Assembly (NCBI GenBank): GCA_002633025.1
Contig: NMRB01001807.1
Location: forward strand, 14,404-78,403
Direction: 5' to 3'
DNA length: 64,000 nucleotides
DNA from: Notospermus geniculatus
Taxonomy: Eukaryota; Nemertea; Pilidiophora; Heteronemertea; Lineidae
This document shows positions 13,050-25,778 of this stretch, one piece after another. Under the pieces are notes generated by a model. That model did not search any database, was not told where the DNA came from, and saw only the letters and a program-made list of their open reading frames with translations. Numbering within the stretch: position 1 is the stretch's first letter; the number at the start of each line of letters is the position of its first letter. The translations under genes were made by a program, and so were the position numbers.

Positions 13050-13300
13050 TGACAGGATCTCAATAGTCATGTGGTTGTCACATCTGCTTGGCAAGCAGCA
13101 GGTCCAGAGATCGAATCCAGCCTTGGCAAGAGGATTAATCATCTCTGGCTCTTCACGTCCATCGTATTGGACAGTATGCTGTGGTATCTTTGTAAAAGGC
13201 AAATAAAAGACCCCATCCAAGTGAGGGGCTTGAGGTGGCCTCTTTTCCATGTACCAGTGCCGACAATGCTTTGGCTTGGAAAAAAATCAAATACAAAACA
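13050..13300 (+). mobile_element. tRNA-derived SINE, family 1 (diverged copy)
   Basis: It aligns along its length with the better copy at 46472-46745. The tRNA-like head has CATCTGCTTGGCAAGCAGCA and a degenerate B box (AGATCGAATCC). The body has GACCCCATCCAAGTGAGG. It ends near an A-rich tail. It is older than the 46-kb copy. Confidence 0.75.
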
Positions 13301-13992
13301 AGCACACCCGACAGGCTGGGCCTGTTCTGCAGTGACTGATGTTCCACCTCCCACACCATGTTGCCTCCCTCGATGTTGGTTTCAAAGAACTAACCTGTCC
13401 TCACTTGCCTAAAAGCAAAGGAAGAATAAAAATTTACATCAAACTTAATGTTTAACGTTAAACTTCAACATTCTCCAATGGCGTTCACACCTCCCTCCAG
13501 TCACACCTTCATAAAGTTTAATACTCGCCCAGTGTTTCCTTGGCACCTTTTCCGTTGCCAAGCTAGGTAAAGTGCCAGGCTGAGCGATGCCCCGCCGTGG
13601 TGATGTGACTCAGGGGAGACATCAGCTGTATACAGTCCATTTTAAGTAATCCCTTGTTTAAGTTTGTCAGGTCTTCCTCACAACTTTCACTGACTTGGGG
13701 TCTTGGGAGACGCATAATGTATTTGGCTGCAACTAGTTACTCTGTTTCATTTAGAAGGGGTAACTAATTAATATGTTTTTTTCCATGTTTTGTGTACATT
13801 TGTATTCTTTTCTAAAAGGTACTGGAGGGGCAGAAATTTTTTGTTGTCAGTGTCTGTGATCAAGATCTGATTGTTCTTCAGACGTCGAAACAAAAGAAGG
13901 GACACAATGTAGTTTCCCTTTGGGTGAAGAAAAATACATCCGTAGAGCAGTGCCCTCTAGTGTCAAGCTTGTGGACCATCTAGCGTTGTCGA

Positions 13993-14263
13993 GGAGCCTT
14001 GATAGCCTAGTATCATGTCCGCTTTGCAGGCGGCAGGTCCTAAGTTCGAATCCCAGGCCATATGAGATTAATCATCCCTGGCTCTTCAGCCCATCGCATG
14101 GGACAAGCCGTGGTGCCTTGTACCGTGTGCCTTTGCAAGGGCAAGTAAAAGACCCCATCGAACTGAGGAACATGAGTAGCTTGAGATGGCCCCTTCCATA
14201 CTCACCAGGGCCTATAATGCTATGACTTCGTCCCTGACAAAAAAATCTACTGCAAATACAAAT
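13993..14263 (+). mobile_element. tRNA-derived SINE, family 1
   Basis: The head has TAGCCTAGTATCATGTCCGC, an anticodon-arm-like stem, and a B box (AGTTCGAATCC). The body runs through GCAAGGGCAAGTAAAAGACC and CCAGGGCCTATAATGCTATG to an A-rich end. It is full-length relative to the other copies. Mobilisation would have depended on a LINE elsewhere in the genome. Confidence 0.85.
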
Positions 14264-16177
14264 CTGACATTGTGATAAAGACTTTTGTGCAGAAGATTTG
14301 CAATGTTTGCATACAACTTGGTGCAAGTTTTATTGTCATGCAATATCATTCTGAATGGAAAAAGTAGATGGAAATTCACTTTTTTTCCAGCATGAGTTGA
14401 ATCGTTGCATCCAGCTGCCTTAAGTTTCCCATTTATCATAAATAACCCGCGTAAGATGAGATTGGGTGTGTAACGTGTATTGATATTCAGATTCTGAATA
14501 AAACTAATAATTTGACACCCTAACCCACACCCATGAGGCTGATACAAGACACAAAGTGTCATTCAGAATTCATCAATTTATCCACAAACCAGAGTAAATT
14601 CCAATATCAAACACAACAGTGCACAGTCAGAGACAATTACATAACATGTCCCAGAGACATTACTTGTGAGTCACTCGTGGAATGTCTTCAGATGCATCTT
14701 GCCACCGATGCGCAAACAGACATCAAACAGTTGGGGCAACAATCGAATTAACCTGGCACCGGGAGGTGAACGAACCATTACGCAGAGGATCAACTGGGCC
14801 TGCTCGTGGGATTCCTGTGAATGGGTTCCGGTATGAATCATCCAATCAGAGCATATCATCGTGTCCCTGCCTGCTGCTGGGTTCGCTGTGGTAGGTTTCA
14901 GCAAAAGGTGAATGGCATCACTACGGATCTGGCGAAATGAGTTCCTTGCGGCTTCGTGATTCCCTCAACACAGTTAGGTTTTGGACTGTTGATTTCTCAT
15001 GTAATGAAATGTCTCGGTTTAAGCTTCTTTGGTGGCCTGTCATGGTGCCTTTCAATAGGACCAGTTAGCTGTGCTTGTTGCCAAAAGATGGCAGCAGAGT
15101 TCTAGCGGACCAATACAAAGGAAAATCCACGTGATTGGTGCTCGATCAAGAATGAATGGGTCCGCTATATGCATTGAATTGGACCGTAATGACACCTATT
15201 GGTCAACCCACTGACAGCTCCTATTGGCCAGTCCGTTAACACCCCAAGAGAGAATTCTGCCGTGGTGAAGCTCTATAAGCTGCACAAAATGCATCCGCCA
15301 TTGCTTCTAGCAGCAGCTTGCTTGCTATCAACTGGTTGATGTGGTGTACCATCGGGAACATTTTGAAGAGAAGACTGATGGAACTGAACCAGTCCTAAGT
15401 GCACTTTGGACATGTTTATTTAGGAAACTTTATTCTCATGAAAGAAATAGGCCCCAGCAAAAAGCTTTGGACATGTTGGAGGAGTAATAACCTTGGTAAT
15501 GATTTGGAGGACTACAAACTAGACGAAGCACGTCTACCTACCCAGACTCTTCTATACCTGCACTATCATATCATAATAAGATGTTCGAATAAAGTACCAC
15601 TATTTCTCCGCGGCAGAAGTCACACCCAGTACTCACATTTTGTGATAGATTTCTTATAGAATAATCCGAATGCTTCTCTAGCACCAAGATGTTAGATAAT
15701 TGTGTTATCTGTTGCAGCTTGACATGTTCCCATACTTATCAATGTGGATAATCTACCAGATATGGATCTTTCCAAGAGGTGTTTCAGGCTTGATATTTGG
15801 ATGTTATTCCCTCTCTTAACTTCTTGTTGTTGCATAAACAGATATGCAGATACTTGATAAGGTACTTCCCAAAGGAATGACGGAGTTGAAAAGGAATAAT
15901 ATAATAGGATGGTTGTCCATTTCTTGTCTCCATTCCCAGCTGGTTGCCCATCTCAAACAATAGTCTTAATCTTTAGAGATCTTCTTTGGATAACAACTTT
16001 CTGTAAAAACTCTTTTCCTGTAATTGCCTACTATCTCCTGCCGCCATACATGTAGTTGACTCCAAAACAGAATCTTGATGGAATTTTTTTCAAAACAATA
16101 CTAGTGTACTGTACCCCTAAGGCACGGCCTAACTTTGCAGGCCATCTATAGGATTTCTGTCATTGCCTAGTGGTTGG
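14264..16177. other. no gene; CCAAT-box cluster
   Basis: No coding region is recognised. Five CCAAT or ATTGG pentamers occur at 15110-15227, followed by TATAAG at 15274-15279. This resembles a core promoter layout on the + strand. A 16-codon hydrophobic frame starts at ATG 15289 but would lie upstream of the start site predicted from that TATA, so it is not called. Confidence 0.3.
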
Positions 16178-16527
16178 CGTGTTGGCCTCGAGCTGGAATA
16201 AGCAGAGTTGGCCTCTGAGGTGGAAGTTGGGCAAAATTGCCTCTGATCTGGAAGTTAAGCCAAATTTTGGCCTCTGAGCTGGAAGTTAAGCAACGTTGGC
16301 CTCTGAGCTGGAAGTTAAGCCAAGTTGGCCTCTGAGCTGGAAGTTAAGCCAAGTTGGCCTCTGAGCTGGAAGTTAAGCAACGTTGGCCTCTGAGCTAGAA
16401 GTTAAGCCAAGTTGGCCTCTGAGCTGGAAGTTAAGCAATGTTGGCCTCTGAGCTGGAAGTTAAGCAATGTTGGTCTCTGAGCTGGAGTTAAGCAACGTTG
16501 CCTCTGAGCTGGAAGTTAAGCACAGTT
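16178..16527. repeat. minisatellite, ~29-bp unit, about a dozen copies
   Basis: The unit contains TTGGCCTCTGAGCTGGAAG and then TTAAGC(C)AA. Copies differ by single substitutions and one-base indels, for example AAGCCAAG versus AAGCAACG versus AAGCAATG. The outermost copies are most degenerate. It is non-coding and does not hold frame because units vary in length. Confidence 0.9.
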
Positions 16528-17167
16528 GTGTTTTGGATGAGTAACCTGTGCAGATAACACAGATACCTTTTGCATGCTCATCGTGTCTTATACAGTTCTT
16601 GAGCTGTTGAATTCATGAAAAGGCTGTAAATATGGTTTCAGCGCTCATCATCAAATCATGGTCCTCTCTCCAGTAATTCTATTCAACAGAAGTTCCCCTC
16701 CAGATAAGTGTTTCACCATGTTTGGCAAATGCGCTCATGCCCAGAAGGAATAAATCACTTGCCAACAACGGAATACAGGTGTGTCTATCACCTGTTTATT
16801 GATCAGCTATGAGGAGCGTTTGATTAATGGGCGACAGGGACGTGATGGGTGACCAATGTGTCAGAATGCCAGCAGGTGATACACTCCCAGAAAGATTGGT
16901 TCTTTATAGGTATCCTGATGACTTGTCAACTAGTTGTCAATTTCTAAGCTTCAGGTATCATAGGTCATCACCAGAGGATAGAGTTCAATATCAGCAGCTG
17001 AGAGGTCTGTTTTAAGGCCGGGATTGAATGGCTGCATCAGTAGAGTGTCAAATCTTTAAACTTCCTTCTTTGCAGAAAGCTTACCTTTGTCTTGTATTGA
17101 TATTGCCATGATGGAGAAATTCGATATGACTGTCAAAAAATGACCGATTGTGTCTTCTGTTTTTCAG

Positions 17168-17229
17168 GTCGGACGAGGCGGGCGAAAAAGGGAGAGGTTT
17201 CAAGCTTATTATTACAGCATTTAGTGATG
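17168..17229 (+). CDS. upstream exon of LDLa-TM receptor (probable CUB domain end)
   Basis: This is a 62-bp internal exon. Its acceptor has a strong pyrimidine tract (CTTCTGTTTTTCAG) and its donor reads GATG|GTAAGT. In the frame that stays open it encodes SDEAGEKGRGFKLIITAFSD. The pattern of an acidic loop, then G-x-G-F-K-L and alternating hydrophobics is what closes a CUB domain, where the last strand typically reads G-[KR]-G-F. It enters with one base completing a codon and leaves with one base (G). That G joins to AT at the start of the LDLa exon at 50397 to give Asp and keeps frame. CUB followed by LDLa is a common order in secreted and receptor proteins. The exons carrying the rest of the CUB domain and a signal peptide were not found. 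The link over about 33 kb is inference from phase and domain logic. Confidence 0.6.
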
Positions 17230-19207
17230 GTAAGTTCTCATTTTGACTCATGTCAAATAAGCCAAGTATATAATAGTCCTTAGTAGCCCTTGCGTCTTTC
17301 TTCAAGAAGCAAAGGGGTCATACATTTACATGTAGTGCAGCCAGGTGTATGTCTGTGTTGATATATCAGTATCAGTATCAATATGTCAGTATATATCATA
17401 CTTTGGCTAATAAGCCCTGAGTTTTTCTTTAAGAACAAAGAGTTGGTAAGTAGCCAGGCGATTTGAAGAGTAGGTCTAGTCCAATGTCAGGGTTGATGTA
17501 GAAAAAACACAGTACCCACTCTGACCAGTTTGTGTACTGGTTCAACATGTTGTTTCTGACCTTCAAGTGACACCTGTTGTCGTCCCTCAGAACTGGAATA
17601 GTCTCATGGCTTATGCATGTGGTCCCTCCTGTTACCATTCTCCAATATGATAACTAAAAAGGGTACGAGGTAGTGCAATCCATTTTCAGTATTTTGCTGC
17701 GGGAGGTTATTTACCTGGTTTATCATGGTAGGAGCTGATGGGCCATCATCTCATTCCCAAGGCAGTAATTATCGCCATTGCTTTCACAAGAAAAGGGAAC
17801 ATTTTCCTCTGTTAGTATTGGTACATTAGCTACTTAGTGTCAATCTTAATGTATACCTTCGTGGGGTTTTATTGTTTTACCCGATCAGTCGTCTTTATTG
17901 CTAATGATGAATTTCTAGGGCTGTGAGTTTGCTAAGAAGAAAGTGATAGCTACCTTGGCATTAACTCTGTTGGTATCACTATGTAATTATATTTGGATAA
18001 CAGGGTAGATGATGCCCAATCCCAAGAAAACACAGTGTCAAGCTGCCAGGCCAAGGACATATTTTTTCTGTATATTGGTCATCACCAATGTAGCCAGCCT
18101 TTAGGCCTAAATGAATAATAAAGATCGTCACTGATGGGAATGTGTTTTCATTGCAACCACCGAACTAGTTTCAGGGAATATATCCGTAAACCAAAAAATA
18201 AAAAAAACTGAGGTCATGTGGACGTGAGAATCGCACCTATGTTGAAGGTGACAATCACTGATCTTTCCACAGACACTGACATTTTGGTTTGTTGACTGTA
18301 AATAGTGACACTGAAAAAAAGGGCAACGTATTATATCAACTCAGTTATTTTCTTAAAGATTCTAGAACATTCTTTACAAATAGTCTGGCGACCTTATATT
18401 GTTATTCTGAGAAAGTTCAATTGTGGGAATGGTGATAACACACCCTGAGGCCATTGTTGATAAAATATGTAATCAAAGAAAAATGTGTATCATTGTGGTG
18501 GTGTATTTCTTATTTTTACTTGACATGATATTTCCGATGGAAAAATTATCATAATTCCAACCCGAGATTAAGAAGTTTCCCAGATAAAATTACCACCACA
18601 ACTCTGTGTCTTATCTACTGTTGCAGTGCACCCTTCAGTACATGAAACCGAGGCCACAGTGTTCATTTATGTACTGGATATCTCATTTTGAAAGCCATTG
18701 TCAAAAAGAAACTGTTTCAATAGTTGCCACAACAGAACCGATAAAATCTTCCTTGCTGTGTTGCCATCAAAAAGGAAAGAGGAAATAGTGCAGAAAGCAT
18801 TGGAGTACTTAAAAGTGGAACCTGCTTCACTGGTAACTGATGCTGCATGCAAAGTGCATTTGCTAAAGAAGTGCCCACAAGTATCTTCTTCCTAGGTTAT
18901 TACATGACTAAAAATTCGCATCATGTTTTGCAAAAGCTCTTAACCCGGAGATCAGCACTAACAGAACAGAAGCAATCTTGATGTGTTTTTGTCGTCTTCT
19001 TGACTTTCATTGGTGGAGTTAGATGTACCACAGAGGATTTTTGTTACCATTTTACTTTAGTATATGCTGTCAGATTGGTTGAGTGCACAACTTCTGGATT
19101 ACAAGTTTAGTTTTGGTCAAATCCACTCTTCACAAGCTACAATGCATTGCATTGCAACTCATTTATGCCATCCAGGAGTGCCCTGGTGTTCAGACTCATT
19201 GCCATAT
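17230..19207. other. start of the large receptor intron, no feature seen
   Basis: This is the inferred intron of the receptor gene. There are short A/T-rich simple stretches (GTATCAGTATC near 17365) and nothing coding that I recognise. Confidence 0.4.
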
Positions 19208-19507
19208 CAGGGCCGTAGCTAGCTTTTTTTCGCTAGGGGGGCATTTTAAGCAGATGTGCTCAACAGACGTGGGCTTTGCCTTGAGCACCGGTGGGGCCGA
19301 TTTTGCGGGGGGTCTGGGGTCCTCCGCCAGAAAAATTTTGAAAATTAGAAGCTCTGAGATGCGATTTGAAGTCAATTTCCTGTGCTCTGAGACACGAACA
19401 ATAATGATCTTTTATCCCATTTGATTTTGCTGAAAAAAATTTTTTTTTTAACAATTGGGCTGGGGGGGGCATTTGCCCCCCCTGTCCCTATGCTAGATAC
19501 GGCCCTG
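19208..19507. mobile_element. non-autonomous hAT-like element, 5-bp TSD CATAT
   Basis: Terminal inverted repeats CAGGGCCGTAGCTAGC and, inverted, CAGGGCCGTATCTAGC bound 300 bp. An exact 5-bp duplication, CATAT, sits on both sides (19203-19207 and 19508-19512). CAGGG termini are typical of hAT elements, and 5-bp duplications have been reported for a subset of them. There is no transposase frame inside. Confidence 0.8.
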
Positions 19508-19691
19508 CATATTCTGACTGACGAAAACCGATGGAAGCTTGGCATGCATCATGCAGGTTTTGTCACATAGTTCTCCTCTCTGGATCTTCCATATTGTCTC
19601 AGTGACACCTGGGACCCAATTAAATTACTTCTTGGCATGTTGATTGAAAGGTACTACTATATCATTATCTCAACATGAGATACTTTAGGCT

Positions 19692-20744
19692 AACAACATC
19701 TTGAGAGAACAAAATGGTAACAACATCTTGAGAGAACAAAATGGTAACAACATCTTGAGAGAACAAAATGGTAACAACATCTTGAGAGAACAAAATGGTA
19801 ACAACATCTTGAGAGAACAAAATGGTAACAACATCTTGAGAGAACAAAATGGTAACAACATCTTGAGAGAACAAAATGGTAACAACATCTTGAGAGAACA
19901 AAATGGTAACAACATCTTGAGAGAACAAAATGGTAACAACATCTTGAGAGAACAAAATGGTAACAACATCTTGAGAGAACAAAATGGTAACAACATCTTG
20001 AGAGAACAAAATGGTAACAACATCTTGAGAGAACAAAATGGTAACAACATCTTGAGAGAACAAAATGGTAACAACATCTTGAGAGAACAAAATGGTAACA
20101 ACATCTTGAGAGAACAAAATGGTAACAACATCTTGAGAGAACAAAATGGTAACAACATCTTGAGAGAACAAAATGGTAACAACATCTTGAGAGAACAAAA
20201 TGGTAACAACATCTTGAGAGAACAAAATGGTAACAACATCTTGAGAGAACAAAATGGTAACAACATCTTGAGAGAACAAAATGGTAACAACATCTTGAGA
20301 GAACAAAATGGTAACAACATCTTGAGAGAACAAAATGGTAACAACATCTTGAGAGAACAAAATGGTAACAACATCTTGAGAGAACAAAATGGTAACAACA
20401 TCTTGAGAGAACAAAATGGTAACAACATCTTGAGAGAACAAAATGGTAACAACATCTTGAGAGAACAAAATGGTAACAACATCTTGAGAGAACAAAATGG
20501 TAACAACATCTTGAGAGAACAAAATGGTAACAACATCTTGAGAGAACAAAATGGTAACAACATCTTGAGAGAACAAAATGGTAACAACATCTTGAGAGAA
20601 CAAAATGGTAACAACATCTTGAGAGAACAAAATGGTAACAACATCTTGAGAGAACAAAATGGTGACAACATCTTGAGAGAACAAAATGGTAACAACATCT
20701 TGAGAGAACAAAATGGTAACAACATCTTGAGAGAACAAAATGGT
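19692..20744. repeat. minisatellite, 39 exact copies of a 27-bp unit
   Basis: It spans 1053 bp, which is exactly 39 x 27. The unit starts AACAACATCTTGAGAGAACA and ends AAATGGT. All copies are identical except one A-to-G change at 20664. Because 27 is a multiple of three and the unit lacks stops in four frames, both strands appear to encode long repeat proteins (NNILREQNG on +, and three - strand frames). No start, splice or flanking coding context supports translation. The array lies inside the inferred intron of the receptor gene. The uniformity means very recent expansion or strong homogenisation, and the true copy number may differ from the assembly. Confidence 0.97.
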
Positions 20745-22663
20745 GCAGAAAGAAAGCAGCACATAGCAGTTGGAAAGACGTCATCAACCTCTGCACCGTA
20801 AGGCTCATTGGTTTTCTCTTTCCATGTTGGACAGGAGTATAAAGTTTTTTTTTCACATTCATTTGTTTGACGCTGCTCGATCAATCACTTGGTTGATCAG
20901 TCAAGAGTGATGTTATAAATATCTGATAACTCAATAAAGCTGTCAAAATCCGGACAAGTTGACACCAAGGTTTGCTGAGGAATGTGCGAAAGAAAAAAAT
21001 CATTCGTAGAAAGATTAGGCTCATTCTTTGAAAGCATTGGCTGTCGAAGTGGCGCAGTGGACATATTGGTGCCTGTTGGCCGCCGCGTCTGATCTGAGAC
21101 TGCAGATATGACTCCAAGTCTCGCTGGTGTCAGAAAGAGGGAATCACAAATGCCTGTTGATCCTACCAGGGATCAATTTCCAGTCTACTCCTCCCCAACA
21201 ATGTTTGACAGTGCAAGTTTTCTCCAGTCTAACAGTCATCGATCCCCCAGGTTACAAATTAGCAACCATTAACCTCAAATTGTACGTTCCTTGAAGACAC
21301 TCAATCACCCCCACCGTCTGCTACTTTCTTGCTCGTGCGAAGGTTGTACACGTGAACTGTGGATGTTGATAATATGGAATACGGCAGCCGAAGTCACATT
21401 CCATCAAAGTTTAATCATTTTATCAATTTGCCACTAATATATCGGCACTTTCTTCGGGGAGATGGAAACTAGGGTTGTCATGGCAATTTATAAAGCTGAG
21501 TTCACCTGTGCCATGGGGCTAGATTGTCATCCATCTTTTTTCGGGAAATGAGGATACTGTTACTTCCTTGACAGACTCTTGTTTCCATCTGCTGAAGAAG
21601 GTCACAGGGAATTCTGGGAAATGTTGTTGTCATCTGCCGTCTTGCCAGCCGCAGAGTCTGGTTGCATTGGCTATGGATCATTTCCACAAATTCCCAGGGA
21701 AATTTATCAGGTAATCAAGAGGTACCATAATGGGAAAAAGTAAAAATGCTTTCTCGAAAATCCCCCAGCAGTGAGTGCAAAACAATACGGCGGTTGGGCA
21801 TTTTCCACAGCAAGCTGGGAAGTGTCAGGCAGGAGTTCAGTGATCCCTTGCTAAACTAAAACGATCCTCTCTCATTTCAACACCCACAGTCAGTGCAGGT
21901 TACAAGTAGTAAATACGACTCCCACCTTTAAAAACTCATCTGTTCTGGTATCCACTTTGCCAAACACCAGTATGTCTTGTTCCTCACCAGTATACTACAC
22001 TCGTAACATATCATGCTCAAGAAGCTTTCCTCCCTAATTACAAGGAAGAAGAGGAATGTCATCCAAACCTCAATTAGACACAGCTTGTGACGATAGAGCA
22101 GGGATGTGCTCCTTTATCCCGTTGCATAGCATCTCATCTCGAAGCAGGTGAAAGCTTCAGTGAATTACAAGTGGTTTTAATGAGGTTTGTAATCTGCTTC
22201 GACCTTGATGTGTTCTTAAAGGGTCTCATTACAAACTGAGGGGTTACTTATTTGGGGTTAGTACATGTCTCCACATAGATAGGCATTCATGAAAAAAAAT
22301 ACTATTGACACTGTGTGGTAGATTGAGGAGGTGTTAGGCCGAACGCCTGCCTTGCATGAAGGAGATCTGGGTTCAACTGCTTCAGTTTTAGAAAAAGATG
22401 GTTCGCTAAATGCCTTTGCTGATTAGCAGGTATAGGAACACCTCACCGCCAGCACCTACAATGTTGTTGGTTATTGGAAGCTACTTCTATGTATTTGTCA
22501 CATTAAATTTCTTTGTCCATAGTTAGTTAGAGTTGTTCAATTTCATAAAAACGTCCCAAAATTTGATGCACTTGTTGCTGAAGGGCGTGGCCGTATTTGA
22601 CTCGATCTAGCAGTTAGGCGCATGTCGCAACCAAGGAAAAGGTTAATGGCCTTACAACACAAT
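20745..22663. other. no gene recognised
   Basis: Intronic unique-looking DNA without recognised domains, RNAs or clear mobile elements. Confidence 0.45.
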
Positions 22664-22790
22664 GGGTGATATGAATAAAAGCTAGCAAATGCTTTCACTT
22701 CAGATTTGTACAGCATAGTGTAGTGCATTTGTACTGAAAAAGTCAAGAAAAAGCATTTACTAGTCTTTATTCATCTATACTAATAGCTGA
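22664..22790. repeat. foldback MITE, GGCTGGTATTCATAA family, copy 2
   Basis: The left arm ATGAATAAAAGCTAGCAAAT and the right arm AAGCATTTACTAGTCTTTAT are imperfect complements and match the copies at 12928 and 58072. The outer ends are eroded, so the boundaries are approximate. Confidence 0.65.
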
Positions 22791-24207
22791 AATGTATGTC
22801 TCTGCAGGTTGACAACGGTGGACAGCAGTGATAATATTTGAGTAAACTGATGACTAGTGATGATCATCTGTAACAATTACCGCTTTTGCTGGAGCAGGTC
22901 ACATATGGCTTATACAGGATCACTGATATTTCGTTATAAAGAGTCACAGCTACACCCCTATAGAATAAAATATGTTCCTGAGAGAGCTGACTAAACACAG
23001 ATTGCCAGATGTCTTATACCATGTTATCACCCACTCATCAAGTATATATTCCTTCAGCCATAGACCAGAGCACACACACATTAATGATTTCCAATGTCAA
23101 TTCCATACTATCTGCTTCTGAACACCTTGACATTCTATATGTGGTAGCCATCGGTGTATGATGCACTCTGTGACTCTTGGTCATCTGATGCTTGCTGTGT
23201 AGCTACATCATCGATGCACTTGGCAGTTGTCATTGCGATCCCTCTTGTACATGTATGTTGTTTCTAGACATGCTGTAAAACCACAGTATAGTATGATGTA
23301 CAGGGAACATAGGTCAGAAAGTGGCTATACGTTTGCCTTTCAAAGGGACATTTTTAAGAAATGAGTAATAGAAGTTGCAGCTTTAGAAGCTTGGTCAAAT
23401 CATGGTCGCACCAACCTGAAGAAATCAAGTCAGCAAGGTAGGGAGCGATGCTGAGAGGACCTGATTTCTTCAAGATGTGGTCACACAAGCAACAGTGCCA
23501 CCCGAAGTCATACACCAAGACAAGTGATGACATCATTCTGTTTTTGCCGGATAATAGATGCCAGTCAGACTCTTCCTGCCCAAGGCCTTGCTGCCATGGT
23601 TGCTGGTTAGGTTGCATTGGTCAGTGATAGATCTGAGTAACAGTGTATTTCGAATGGTTCACATTTTGGCAGATAACTGCAACCCAATGCTTCCACAGAG
23701 CTGAAATGCCCATCACATGTTCTGACGCACTTTCTTTCTGACCACTACAAATAGTGATGCAGAGGAAACGTTTTTACAAACAGAATTTCTGTGAACGTTC
23801 ATCGACTTTCGGAACTAGCAAGCCAGCTCTTCAGGACTTCATAATGCACCAATCTCCAATTAACTCTGGCCGCAAACTGCATCGAGCATTGATGACCATC
23901 GAAATAATAATCTTGCCATGGAATCAGAGCATAATTGATAGTTTCCATGGTAACATAACATCTTCGAGTCTGCAAAGTGATAAGTAGTGCCGAGCCACAA
24001 CCAGTTAGCGAAAAACTTTGGCTCCTTCTACCCTCGTCTCTTCCTCGTGGAACCAAGGCAGGTCCTAATTATGCCAGGAGTGGTTAGAGTGTTCCTTCAT
24101 TGAGAGGTCATGGCCGAGGTTTTACACCTGTTGGTTGGCAACTGGTAAAGCATCACTAAATGTTGTTGAAGGCAAAAACTCACTTGCATCAATCCATGCA
24201 CACCTGA

Positions 24208-25375
24208 ACACCAAATGGTCATGAGCCAAGCCAAGCTCCTCAAATTTTTCGCAGCATTTTGTTAGTGTCTCCTCTTCTCCCGGTAGTTAAGACACACCAC
24301 ATTCCCCAATGCTTTCAGAAGCTTCTTCCGCGCAGCCCTTGTTGGAGTTCCTATTCTGCATTGCTATAAAGTCTACACCAACATACACACACCAACTGGT
24401 CATGAGCCAGCCAAGATCTTCAAATCTATCATAGCTCGGCATTCTGTTGTCTCCCCCCACCCACTTGGGGCACACCACATTCCCTTATGCTTTCTGAAGC
24501 TCCTTCAGTGCAACCCTTGTTGGAGTTCCTTTTCTCCATTGCTATAATGTCTTCACCAACATGAGCCAAGCCAAGCTCCTCAAATCTATCTCAGTGGCAT
24601 TCCGTTGTTTCCCCCACACCCATTGGTAAGGTCACATCACATTCCCCAATGCTTTCTGACTCTCCTTTATTGCAACCCTTGTTGGAGTTTCTATTCTGCA
24701 TGTCTTCACCAACATACACAAACCAACTGCTCATGTGCTAAGCCAAGCTCCTCAAACCTATCATCAGCATTAGGTTGTCTCTCCCGCACCCTGAATATGG
24801 TTAGGGCACACCACATTCCCCTATGCTTCGAGAGGCTCCTTTATTGCAACCCTTGTTGGAGTTTCTAATCTGCATGTCTTCACCAACATAAACAAACCAA
24901 CTGCTCATGTGCAAAGCCAGCTCCTCAAATCTATCATCAGCATTCCGTTGTCTCGCCCGCACCCAATGGTTAGGGCACACCACATTCCCCTATGCTTCGA
25001 GAGGCTCCTTTATTGCAACCCTTGTTGGAGTTTCTAATCTGCATGTCTTCACCAACATAAACAAACCAACTGCTCATGTGCAAAGCCAGCTCCTCAAATC
25101 TATCATCAGCATTCCGTTGTCTCGCCCGCACCCAATGGTTAGGGCACACCACATTCCCCTATGCTTCGAGAAGCTCCTTCAGTGCAACCCCTGTTGGAGT
25201 TTCTAATCTGCATGTCTTCACCAACATACACAAACCAACTGCTCATGTGCAAAGCCAAGCTCCTCAAATCTATCATCAGCATTCTGTTGTCTCGCCCGCA
25301 CCCTGAATATGGTTAGGGCACACCACATTCCCCTATGCTTCGAGAAGCTCCTTCAGTGCAACCCTTGTTGCTTTG
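24208..25375. repeat. satellite-like array, ~169-bp unit, seven copies
   Basis: The landmark CACACCACATTCCCC recurs (allowing variants) near 24293, 24472, 24638, 24807, 24976, 25145 and 25319, giving spacings of about 179, 166, 169, 169, 169 and 174. The copies from 24807 to about 25140 are nearly identical, while those to the left are clearly diverged. Short open frames in it simply repeat with the unit. It is intronic, and no protein function is suggested. Confidence 0.92.
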
Positions 25376-25778
25376 AGGTGCTAATGCTATATCTCTGTAG
25401 GTTAGTATCTGATCTTTATATTATTAGTCCATTAGCCCCGGCCTCATGTCATTTGCCCGTAAATTATATTTGGAAGACATCAATCACGGGTTCATCCTGA
25501 TGGCCAGATGAACGTGACAACAACGTTGGAACCTTGCCTTCATTTGTTTTTGCTTGACGTTAATGTTCTTTTTCCTTGACAGTAAATGGTGCCATTTTCA
25601 GTGGTTCACAGAGACCTTGAGTGGAAGGATGTCATGTTTTGCCACGACTTTGAACAAGGCGTGACACATTGCCTTTTATTGTAAACAGGATTTTTCATGT
25701 GGTTCCTTGGTTGCATTACATTGGTGATGAGGAAGGGGAATCAGTTTCCGCTATGATGAAGGAACACTGCTGGAAAAG

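Noticed and set aside
15289-15339. 16-codon hydrophobic frame resembling a signal peptide
   Set aside because: It would lie upstream of the start site expected from the nearby TATA-like motif, and the donor before its stop is poor.
19665-20884. Long open frames over the 27-bp array (up to 399 codons, both strands)
   Set aside because: They arise because the unit length is a multiple of three and lacks stops in four frames. Flanks show no coding context or splice sites.
24287-25500. Repeated small proteins on both strands in the 169-bp array
   Set aside because: The frames recur with the satellite period and encode no domain.
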